This document shows positions 57,281-64,000 of a stretch of DNA of 64,000 nt, piece after piece. The notes beneath the pieces are model-generated. The model was not told where the DNA came from and did not search any database. It was given only the letters and a program-made list of their open reading frames with translations. The stretch comes from Actinoplanes siamensis. GTDB taxonomy: Bacteria > Actinomycetota > Actinomycetes > Mycobacteriales > Micromonosporaceae. Positions within the stretch are counted from its first letter, which is position 1, and each line of letters begins with the position of its first letter. The stretch spans positions 248,001 through 312,000 of the forward strand of contig NZ_BOMW01000006.1 of assembly GCF_016862395.1 (NCBI RefSeq), read 5' to 3'. The translations under genes and the position numbers were made by a program.

Positions 57281-58225
57281 TCAACTCTTGCGACCTGCGG
57301 CAACAGGACCCCGCTCGGCGTGTTCCACCATACCCCCTTTCACAACTGCACCGGCGCTGTCCACGCCCAGCACTTCGCCGCGCCACTGCGTGCCCGGGTG
57401 GAAATCGCCCGGGACCTCGGTCAATGCGAGTACGGTCGGGCCGGCCCCGCTGATCACGGCGGCCACGCCGACCGATCGCAGAGCGGACATCAGGGACGCC
57501 GACCCCGGCATCCCCGCAGCGCGGTAGCTCTGGTGCAGCCGGTCCTCGGTGGCCGCGAACAGCAGCCCCGGATCGCTCGTGAGCGCGTGCGTGAGCAGGG
57601 CGGCTCGGCCCGCGTTGAACGCGGCGTCGCGGTGCGGGACCTGCGGCGGCAGCGCGGCGCGGGCGGAGGCGGTGTAACCCCGCTCCGCGGGGACGAAGAC
57701 CATCGGCCGTACGCCCTCCGCCGGGTCCAACCGCACGGCACGCGCGCCTGTCCCCTCGGTCCAGGCCACGGTGAACCCGCCGAGCAGGCACGGCGCCACG
57801 TTGTCCGGGTGCCCCTCGATCCTCGCGGCGACGCGCAGCGCGGCCGCGTCGTCGATCCGTTCCGCACCGCCCTCGACCAGGCCGCGCGCCAGCTGCACGC
57901 CGCCGACGATGGCCGCCGAGGAGCTGCCCAGGCCACGAGCCTGCGGGATCCGGTTGACGCACCGCACGGCCAGCCCGGGCGGACGCTCGCCGAGCTCGTC
58001 GAAGGTGGCCAGCATCGCGCGCACCACCAGGTGGTCCTCGCCGGCGGGCAGCTCACCCTCGCCCTGCCCGCTGATCTCGACGTGGCAGCCGCCGGCGGTC
58101 ACCCGGGCGGTCAGATCGTCGTAAAGGGCCAGCGCGAGGCCCAGCGCGTCGAAGCCCGGGCCCAGGTTGGCGCTGGTCGCCGGGGTGCTGACGGTAACCG
58201 CATCGGTGACGAAGGTCAGGCCCAT
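57281..58225 (-). CDS. thrB: Homoserine kinase
   Basis: 314 residues from ATG 58225, which lies six bases after TAGCAT; ATG 58231 directly abuts that hexamer and is less likely. GHMP-kinase motifs: TVSTPATSANLGPGFDALGLAL at the N-terminus (in pieces: PATSANLGPGFD), the ATP loop RGLGSSSAAIVGG and the late AAVISGAGPTVLAL. It phosphorylates homoserine for threonine synthesis. The partner thrC lies 5.2 kb away, past an efflux block, instead of next to it. Between it and rho (56985-57280) no gene is supported; it should hold the rho leader. Confidence 0.95.
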   Translation of the reverse strand: MGLTFVTDAVTVSTPATSANLGPGFDALGLALALYDDLTARVTAGGCHVEISGQGEGELPAGEDHLVVRAMLATFDELGERPPGLAVRCVNRIPQARGLGSSSAAIVGGVQLARGLVEGGAERIDDAAALRVAARIEGHPDNVAPCLLGGFTVAWTEGTGARAVRLDPAEGVRPMVFVPAERGYTASARAALPPQVPHRDAAFNAGRAALLTHALTSDPGLLFAATEDRLHQSYRAAGMPGSASLMSALRSVGVAAVISGAGPTVLALTEVPGDFHPGTQWRGEVLGVDSAGAVVKGGMVEHAERGPVAAGRKS

Positions 58226-58231
58226 CGCCAT

Positions 58232-58237
58232 ATGCTA
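58232..58237 (-). promoter_or_regulatory. Leaderless -10 box of thrB
   Basis: TAGCAT on the minus strand ends six bases before ATG 58225. Confidence 0.55.
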
Positions 58238-58250
58238 GGACGTGATCATC

Positions 58251-59501
58251 TCAGGGTGACGGCCGCGCTCCGGGAATCTCACTTCCGGTCTCGGACGCCG
58301 GCCCGAGCCGGCGCGCGGCCAGCCACCAGGCGGCCGCGTAGACCGTCGTGACCAGGCCACACCCGATCAGCACGACCCGCTGGTCGACGTGGTCGACGAC
58401 GGCGCTCGCGCCGAGCTGGCTGATCGCGATGGCGAGCGTGGCGAGCATCAGGTCGGTGGCGAAGACCCGGCCGCGGAGCCGGTCCGGGACCTCGGCCTGG
58501 AGCACGAAGTTGGACAGGATCCAGTTGGTGCCGCCGGCGAAGTGCGCGACGAACACCAGCAGCAGCACGAGCGGGAACCACGGGCTGAACGCGACGCCGA
58601 GGTAGCCGGCCCCGTACAACGCCATCGACAACGCCAGGCCGGGCAGCAGCCAGGCGCGGCGGTTCAGCACCCGGCGCATCAGGAACGGGCCGAACAGAGC
58701 GCCCGCGCCGCGGACCGCGAAGAGCAGGCCGGCGCCGAGCGCGCCGGCCCCGTGCGCCGCGGCGATCAGCGGGAAGACGGTCAGCACGCCGTTGCCGAGG
58801 CCGACCGCCGACTTGACGGTGACCAGCGCCCGGATCCGGGGCCGCGCGGCGATGTAACCGAACGCCTCGCGCAGCGCGCGCATCGGGTGCGGATGCCCGT
58901 CCGGGCCGGCGCCGCCGGCCTGCAGCGGGCGCTGGACCAGGCCGGTGAGCACGCTGCCGGCCAGCAGGCAGGCAGCGGTGACCGAGAAACAGGTGTACGG
59001 CCCGAACGCGTTGCTCACCACGCCGCCCAGCGACGCGCCGAGCACCGTCATCGTTCCCCAGGCCGAGCCGGCGATCGCGTTGGCGGCCGGCAGGTCGGCC
59101 GGATCCACCACGTTCGGCAGCGCGGCCGAGCTGGCCGGCTGGTAGAACGCCTTGGCCACGGCCATCGCCCCGATCGCCACCAGGGCCAGCGGCGCGGTGG
59201 CCGCCGACCGGACCGCGAACAGCACCAGCACCGCGGCGAACGAGGCGAGGTTCGCGGCGATCAGGATCTTCCGCCGGTCGACGCGGTCGGCGAGGGTCCC
59301 GGTGTACGGCAGCAGCAGCGCGTTGATCCCGGTGTCCACGGCCAGCACCAGACCGCCCCAGAAGCCGTGCCCGGTCAGCTCCGGCAGCAGCACCAGCAGC
59401 GGCACCATGACGAACCAGTCCGCTCCGAAGACCACCAGCTCAGCGCCGAACAGGCGGCGGAAGTCGCGATTGCGGGTAAGGACCGTGAGCGTTGCTGGCA
59501 C
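58251..59501 (-). CDS. MFS transporter (EntS-like type)
   Basis: 416 residues from GTG 59501 (MPATLTVLTRNRDFRRLF...), seven bases after TAGATT; the longer frame is rejected. Twelve hydrophobic segments and the motif-A-like YTGTLADRVDRRKIL between helices 2 and 3 define the major facilitator fold. TRNRDFRRLFGAELVVFGADW at the start is typical of the enterobactin-exporter-like subgroup. The substrate is unknown. It lies next to an RND pump and a MarR gene. Confidence 0.88.
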   Translation of the reverse strand: MPATLTVLTRNRDFRRLFGAELVVFGADWFVMVPLLVLLPELTGHGFWGGLVLAVDTGINALLLPYTGTLADRVDRRKILIAANLASFAAVLVLFAVRSAATAPLALVAIGAMAVAKAFYQPASSAALPNVVDPADLPAANAIAGSAWGTMTVLGASLGGVVSNAFGPYTCFSVTAACLLAGSVLTGLVQRPLQAGGAGPDGHPHPMRALREAFGYIAARPRIRALVTVKSAVGLGNGVLTVFPLIAAAHGAGALGAGLLFAVRGAGALFGPFLMRRVLNRRAWLLPGLALSMALYGAGYLGVAFSPWFPLVLLLVFVAHFAGGTNWILSNFVLQAEVPDRLRGRVFATDLMLATLAIAISQLGASAVVDHVDQRVVLIGCGLVTTVYAAAWWLAARRLGPASETGSEIPGARPSP

Positions 59502-59508
59502 GTACCGG

Positions 59509-59514
59509 AATCTA
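59509..59514 (-). promoter_or_regulatory. Leaderless -10 box of the MFS gene
   Basis: TAGATT on the minus strand ends seven bases before GTG 59501. Confidence 0.5.
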
Positions 59515-59532
59515 GCCGTGCCGCGGAAAGCG

Positions 59533-59563
59533 CCGATGCCCGGCCGCACCGGCCGGGCATCGG
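59533..59563. terminator. Hairpin with AT-rich flank between RND and MFS genes
   Basis: CCGATGCCCGGCCG and CGGCCGGGCATCGG pair over 14 bp with a 3-base loop. On the plus strand it is followed by a T-rich tract (59568-59588) that is exceptional in this GC-rich window. It lies 37 bases past the RND stop and should insulate the MFS gene. Confidence 0.75.
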
Positions 59564-59599
59564 ATGGTTATTTCTTTCTTATTTTTTTCCGGTACGGAC

Positions 59600-62500
59600 C
59601 TAGCCCTGGTCCGGCTGCGGCTTGTTCGGGCCCTTCGGCATCTTCAGCACCTCGAACTGGTCGGTGTACCCGCGCAGCGCCCCGCTCGCGGCGGGCTCGG
59701 CCGGCTCGGTCTCCCCGGGCTCCACCGCGGCGCCGCCGGGCACCGTGACCGGCTCGGCCGCCGCCGGCGCCGGGGTCTCCGGCTGACCGGCCCGGCGGGC
59801 CCGCCTGGCCTCGCGCTTGGCCCGCCGCCGCTCCTTGCGGCTCTCCACCATCGTGTAGAGCGTCGGCACCAGCACCAGGGTCAGCAGCGTCGAGCTGACC
59901 AGACCACCGATCACCACGATCGCCAGCGGCTGGGAGATGAACCCGCCCTCGCCGGTCAGGCCGAGCGCCATCGGGATGAGCGCGAAGATCGTCGCGATGG
60001 CGGTCATCAGGATCGGCCGCAGCCGGTGCCGCCCGCCCTCGACCACCGCTTCCTGGACGCCCATGCCGGCCGCCCGGTAGTGGTTGATCAGGTCCATCAG
60101 CACGATCGCGTTGGTGACCACGATGCCCACCAGCATCAGCACGCCGATCAGGGCCGGCACGCCGAGCGGGGTGCCGGTGGCCAGCAGCAGACCGATCGCG
60201 CCGGTCGCCGCGAACGGGATGGAGACCAGCAGGATGATCGGCTGCACGATGCTGCGGAACGTCGCCACCATGATGATGAAGACGATCGCGATGGCCGCCA
60301 GGACGGCGAGGCCGAGCTGCTTGAACGCCTCCGCCTGGTCGGCGCTGACGCCACCGACAGTGGTCGAGGCGCCGGCCGGCAGGGTCAGCGCGTCCAGCTT
60401 CTTGTTCAGATCCTGGGTGACCTTGCTCAGGTTCGAGCCGGTGACCGTGCCGGTGACCGTGGCGGTGCGGTCGCCGTCCGTCCGGGTCACCTGCTCCGGG
60501 CCGTTCACCTGCTTGATCTCGGCCACCTGACCCAGCGGCACCGGGCCCTTGGCGGTGGTCAGCGGCAGCGCCGCGAGGGCGGCCGGGCTGGCGGGCGCGG
60601 AGCCGAACGAGATCACCACGTCCTGGCTCTGGCCGTCGATGCTGATCTGACCGGCCGGGACGGACCGGAACATGCCGGCCACGGTCTGGCCGACCTGCGC
60701 CTCGGTGAGCCCGGCGGTCGCGGCGGCCTTGCGGTCCACCACCACGTCCAGGCGCGGCACGCTGGCCGCCAGCGTGGTGTCCACGTCGGCGACCCCGCCG
60801 AGCCCGGCCATCACGCCCCGGACCTGCTCGGTCGCGGCGGCCAGCACCTCGTTGTCGGCGGCGGTCACCTCGACCGAGAGCTGGCTGCTGCCCAGCCCCG
60901 AGCTCTCCTGACCGATCTTGATCTCACCGGCGCCGGTCAGCTTCGCGAACTCGGCGCGGAGCTGGTCGGAGACCTGCTCGGCGTCGGCGTCCTCGTCCAG
61001 GCCCACGTTGAAGGTCGCGGTGCCGGCGCCGCCGCCCCCGGCGAACGGGTTCGACGCGTTGCCGCCGACGGTGACCTGGTAGGTCGACACATCGGTGCGG
61101 TTGGCGACGATCGCCTCGACCTTCCTGGCCGCCTCGTCGGTGGCCGCCAGGCTGGTGCCGACCGGCAGCTCCTGGGTGACGGTGATGCTGTCCTGGCCGG
61201 ACTCGTCCAGGAAGTTCGTCTCCAGGCGGGTGGAGAGCGCGAACGTGCCGATCAGCACCACGATGCCGATCAGCACCGTGGTCCAGCGGCGGGTGGTCGC
61301 GAACCGGATGACCGGCAGGTAGCCGCGCTGCAGCGGGCTGCGCAGCTCCTTCTCCTCGGCGGCCCGGCGGATCGCCTCGGTGTCCGCGTCGCCCTTCGGC
61401 GGGCGGAGGAACCAGTACGCCAGCACCGGCACCACGGTCAGCGCCACGAACAGCGAGGCCAGCAGCGCCACCGTGACGGTGACCGCGAAGGACGAGAAGA
61501 TCTGCCCGACCAGACCGCCGACCAGGGCGATCGGGGCGAAGACGGCGACCGTGGTGAGCGTCGAGGCGGTGACCGCGCCGGACACCTCGCGGACCGCGGC
61601 GAGAATGGCGTGGACCTTCTCCTCGCCGTACTCGAGATGGCGTTTGATGTTCTCCAGGACGACGATCGAGTCGTCCACCACCCGGCCCACCGCGATCGTC
61701 AGCGCGCCGAGGGTGAGCAGGTTCAGCGTGTAGTCGCCGACCCAGAGCGCGATCAGCGCGATCAGCACGGAGAGCGGGATGGAGACCGCGGTGACCAGCG
61801 TCGAGCGGACGCTGAGCAGGAAGATCAGGATGACCACCACGGCCATCGCCAGGCCGAGCAGGCCCTCGGTGGTCAGGCTCTTGATCGAGCGCTCCACGAA
61901 CGGCGCCTGGTCGGTGATCACGGTGAGCTTGGCGCCGGAGTCCTTCTCCAGGTCGGCGAGCTTGTCGCGGACCTGGTGCGAGATCTCCACCGGGTTGCCG
62001 TCCGGCCGCGCGGTGACCGCGATGCCGAGGCTGTCCACACCGTCGGTGCGCGTGTACGACTCGGCCGCGGGCAGCTTGCTCTCCACCTTGGCCACGTCAC
62101 CGAGGCGCACCGGCGCCCGGGAGCCGGTCAGGTACACGTCCTCCAGCTGCTGCACAGTGGTGATCGGGGTGCCCACCTGCACGGTCAGCGACTTGGTGCC
62201 GTCGGTGACCGCGCCGGCCGGGATCGAGACGCCGTTGGCCTGCAGCACGGTGGGCAGCGAGGTGGGGGCGATCCCGGCCGCGCCCATCTTCGCCAGGTCC
62301 GGCGTGATCACGACCTGCTTGCCGCGGGCGCCGGTGATCTGGGTGTCGCGCACCCCGGTGATGCTGTTCAGCTCCGGGACCACTGTCTCGTTCAGCTTGT
62401 TGAGCAGGTCGCTCTCGTCGGTCCCGCCGGAGGCGGCGAGCACGATCGCCGGGATGTCGTCGGTGCCGCCGGCGAAGACCTGCGGGTCGACGTCGTCCGG

Positions 62501-62860
62501 CAGCTGCGACTGGATCCGGTTGATCGAGGTGGTGACCTGGTTGACGGCGGACTCGATGTCCGTACCGAACTCGAACAGCACCACGACGCTCGACACGTTC
62601 TCGCGCGAGGTCGAGGTGACCGAGTCGATGCCGTCGATGCCCTTGACCGCGTCCTCGACCGGCTTGGTGACCTGTTCCTCGACCGTCTCCGGCGAGGCGC
62701 CGGGCAGCACCGCGCTGACGAACGCGGCGGGCAGCTCGATCGACGGGAACAGCTGCTGTTTCAAGGACGGAATCGCGAAGAGGCCGAAGCCGCTGATCAC
62801 AATCGCGATCAGGGCGACCAGACCTCGGTTGGCAAGGCTGAGCCGTGTCAGAGCTGACAT
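59600..62860 (-). CDS. RND-family efflux transporter permease (AcrB/SwrC type)
   Basis: 1086 residues from ATG 62860, with GGGGGAG five bases upstream. Two internally similar halves each with a TM helix, a large extracytoplasmic domain and a TM bundle: N-terminal SLANRGLVALIAIVISGFGLF, FPSIELPAAFVSAVLPGASPETVE (in pieces), and the TM4 proton-relay GRVVDDSIVVLENIKRHLEYGEE with the Asp pair. A cytoplasmic Pro/Ala/Glu tail follows. No periplasmic adaptor or outer-membrane gene is near, as expected in a Gram-positive. It is divergent from a MarR regulator, which probably represses it. Confidence 0.94.
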   Translation of the reverse strand: MSALTRLSLANRGLVALIAIVISGFGLFAIPSLKQQLFPSIELPAAFVSAVLPGASPETVEEQVTKPVEDAVKGIDGIDSVTSTSRENVSSVVVLFEFGTDIESAVNQVTTSINRIQSQLPDDVDPQVFAGGTDDIPAIVLAASGGTDESDLLNKLNETVVPELNSITGVRDTQITGARGKQVVITPDLAKMGAAGIAPTSLPTVLQANGVSIPAGAVTDGTKSLTVQVGTPITTVQQLEDVYLTGSRAPVRLGDVAKVESKLPAAESYTRTDGVDSLGIAVTARPDGNPVEISHQVRDKLADLEKDSGAKLTVITDQAPFVERSIKSLTTEGLLGLAMAVVVILIFLLSVRSTLVTAVSIPLSVLIALIALWVGDYTLNLLTLGALTIAVGRVVDDSIVVLENIKRHLEYGEEKVHAILAAVREVSGAVTASTLTTVAVFAPIALVGGLVGQIFSSFAVTVTVALLASLFVALTVVPVLAYWFLRPPKGDADTEAIRRAAEEKELRSPLQRGYLPVIRFATTRRWTTVLIGIVVLIGTFALSTRLETNFLDESGQDSITVTQELPVGTSLAATDEAARKVEAIVANRTDVSTYQVTVGGNASNPFAGGGGAGTATFNVGLDEDADAEQVSDQLRAEFAKLTGAGEIKIGQESSGLGSSQLSVEVTAADNEVLAAATEQVRGVMAGLGGVADVDTTLAASVPRLDVVVDRKAAATAGLTEAQVGQTVAGMFRSVPAGQISIDGQSQDVVISFGSAPASPAALAALPLTTAKGPVPLGQVAEIKQVNGPEQVTRTDGDRTATVTGTVTGSNLSKVTQDLNKKLDALTLPAGASTTVGGVSADQAEAFKQLGLAVLAAIAIVFIIMVATFRSIVQPIILLVSIPFAATGAIGLLLATGTPLGVPALIGVLMLVGIVVTNAIVLMDLINHYRAAGMGVQEAVVEGGRHRLRPILMTAIATIFALIPMALGLTGEGGFISQPLAIVVIGGLVSSTLLTLVLVPTLYTMVESRKERRRAKREARRARRAGQPETPAPAAAEPVTVPGGAAVEPGETEPAEPAASGALRGYTDQFEVLKMPKGPNKPQPDQG

Positions 62861-62894
62861 GGGCACTCCCCCGAGATAATTTCGTCCGACACTG

Positions 62895-62918
62895 ATAGTT
62901 TGCCTGACGCGAACAAAT
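62895..62918. promoter_or_regulatory. Candidate MarR operator in the RND-marR intergenic region
   Basis: ATAGTTTGC (62895-62903) and GCGAACAAA (62909-62917) form an imperfect palindrome around CTGAC, in an AT-richer stretch between the two divergent genes. A TACGGT hexamer at 62942-62947 could be the marR -10 box. Confidence 0.45.
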
Positions 62919-63444
62919 GGTTTTCGATGGGGGTCCGTTGGTACGGTCTGTCGACAGATGGACCCACGACGGCCATCAGCACGTCACGAAGGAGCGGGCG
63001 CTGAGCGAGAAAGAACAGCTCATCGCAGACATCATGGGCGCACAGATCCGCCTGGAGCAGTTGTTTGCCGACGATCGGTCCCAGCCGCTGTTCGCGTCGC
63101 ATCTGACGATGTCGCAGCTCAAGATCCTGATTCTGCTGTCCCGGCGGGGCACGCTGGCCGGCGGCGAACTGGCCCGCCTGATGGGCGTGGGCGCCGCCGC
63201 CCTGAGCGGCATGATCGACCGGCTCGTGGTGCAGGATCTGGTCACCCGCACGGAAGACCTCAACGACCGGCGGGTCCGGCGGATCGGCCTCACGAAGGCG
63301 GGTGACGAGCTCATCGACGGCATCATCACCGCGGGAGCCGAGAAACAGCGCAAGCTCCTCAGCCGGCTCACAGCCGAGGAGCTCGCGGTGGTGTCTCAGG
63401 CGATGGGGATCCTGGTCCGGGAGGCCGGCTCAGGCGAGATCTAG
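62917..63444 (+). CDS. MarR family transcriptional regulator
   Basis: At most 175 residues from ATG 62917. That start overlaps the putative operator; TTG 62938, or CTG 63001 with an ideal GAAGGAG six bases upstream, are serious alternatives, the last giving ~147 residues (a typical MarR size). The winged helix reads [42 protein letters not shown] (in pieces: [21 protein letters not shown]), followed by the [13 protein letters not shown] wing. It is divergent from the RND pump and its 3' end overlaps the convergent thrC stop by 15 bases. Confidence 0.88.
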   Translation: MVFDGGPLVRSVDRWTHDGHQHVTKERALSEKEQLIADIMGAQIRLEQLFADDRSQPLFASHLTMSQLKILILLSRRGTLAGGELARLMGVGAAALSGMIDRLVVQDLVTRTEDLNDRRVRRIGLTKAGDELIDGIITAGAEKQRKLLSRLTAEELAVVSQAMGILVREAGSGEI

Positions 63445-64000
63445 CGCCCTCGCCGCGACCAGCGCGTCGTTGGCCACCACTGTCGGCGACGGCGCGGTGG
63501 AGATCGCCCACTCCGGGTCCTTCAGGCCGTGCCCGGTCACCGTGCACACCACCCGCGACCCGGCCGGGATCCGGCCGGCCGCCGCCTGCTGGAGCAGGCC
63601 GGCCACGCTCGCCGCGCTGCCCAACTCGACGAAGACGCCGACCTCACGGGCGAGCAGCCGGTACGCGTTGAGGATGTCCCGGTCGGTGACCGCGGAGATC
63701 AGGCCGCCCGACGAGTCGCGCGCGTCGAGCGCCTTGGTCCAGCTCGCCGGGTTGCCGATGCGGATCGCCGTGGCGATGGTGGAGGGCTGCTCGACCACCT
63801 TGCCGGTCACGATCGGTGCCGCGCCGGCCGCCTGGAACCCGAACATCCTCGGCAGCCGGGTGCTGTTGCCGGCCTCCCGGTCCTCCTGGTAGCCCATCCA
63901 GTAGGCGGAGATGTTGCCGGCGTTGCCGACCGGCAGGCAGTGGATGTCCGGCGCGTCGCCGAGCGCCTCGACGATCTCGAAGGCCGCGGTCTTCTGCCCG
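63430..64000 (-). CDS. thrC: Threonine synthase (C-terminal part; 5' end outside window)
   Basis: The frame is open from the right edge to the TGA at 63430-63432; about 189 residues are visible. [19 protein letters not shown] is the conserved ThrC core (PVGNAGN for PLP phosphate contact), followed by [11 protein letters not shown] and the C-terminal [13 protein letters not shown]. It converts O-phosphohomoserine, the product of thrB, to threonine. The hom gene is expected beyond the edge. Confidence 0.95.
   Translation of the reverse strand, partial: GQKTAAFEIVEALGDAPDIHCLPVGNAGNISAYWMGYQEDREAGNSTRLPRMFGFQAAGAAPIVTGKVVEQPSTIATAIRIGNPASWTKALDARDSSGGLISAVTDRDILNAYRLLAREVGVFVELGSAASVAGLLQQAAAGRIPAGSRVVCTVTGHGLKDPEWAISTAPSPTVVANDALVAARALDLA

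Noticed and set aside
59564..62857. A 1097-codon open frame on the plus strand opposite the RND pump
   Set aside because: Its product is a low-complexity Arg/Gly/Asp/His mix without any domain; it is the antisense shadow of a well-supported gene in GC-rich DNA.

Overview
The window is chromosomal DNA from a very GC-rich actinomycete. Gene content and order (DivIVA-like coiled-coil pair beside methylmalonyl-CoA epimerase, NucS, MurA, atp operon, glyA, sua5, prmC, prfA, rpmE, rho, thrB, thrC) point to the Micromonosporaceae, most likely Actinoplanes or a close relative. That placement is an inference from synteny and protein style; no rRNA or species marker is present. Many genes start exactly six bases after a TANNNT-type -10 hexamer, the actinobacterial leaderless pattern.

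Region by region. 1-5.8 kb: the 3' part of a class B penicillin-binding protein, an AI-2E family permease and two divergently related DivIVA-type coiled-coil proteins in the place where Streptomyces carries filP and scy. 6.0-10.6 kb: an acyl-CoA rearrangement block (epimerase, thiolase, MeaB G-protein chaperone and a B12 mutase large subunit whose diagnostic residues are those of isobutyryl-CoA mutase). 10.6-19.7 kb: a thioredoxin-TPR protein, an arginase-fold protein with a long acidic tail, a hydrolase, an aldehyde dehydrogenase, an ABC exporter pair, NucS and a DUF4126 membrane protein. 19.7-24.4 kb: an unrecognised three-gene set built around a soluble FtsK/SpoIIIE-like motor. 24.6-29.1 kb: 3-hydroxyacyl-CoA dehydrogenase, MurA (with Asp replacing the catalytic Cys), a PduO-type adenosyltransferase, a 42-bp tandem repeat and a PhzF protein. 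29.1-38.7 kb: the ATP synthase cluster, read leftwards; atpC is separated from atpD by a strong terminator and a LytR-CpsA-Psr gene and encodes a short epsilon. 38.7-45.1 kb: glyA, an NAD-binding/SRPBCC-like protein, RidA, two Sua5/YrdC proteins flanking a low-molecular-weight phosphatase, and prmC.

45.1-64 kb: the ancestral actinobacterial run prmC-prfA-rpmE-rho-thrB-thrC is present on the minus strand but split by three blocks: a GGDEF protein with two tandem beta-propeller proteins between prmC and prfA; an RNA-repair cassette plus nitric oxide synthase between rpmE and rho; and an MFS/RND/MarR efflux block between thrB and thrC (thrC runs off the right edge).

The most striking feature is the RNA-repair cassette at 50.8-53.4 kb: a T4 Rnl1-like ligase, a full T4 Pnkp-like kinase-phosphatase and a compact Rnl2-like ligase in three tightly coupled genes. 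It recreates in a bacterial chromosome the set of enzymes with which phage T4 heals cut tRNA. A 63-bp imperfect repeat and a bacterial NOS gene lie directly beside it.
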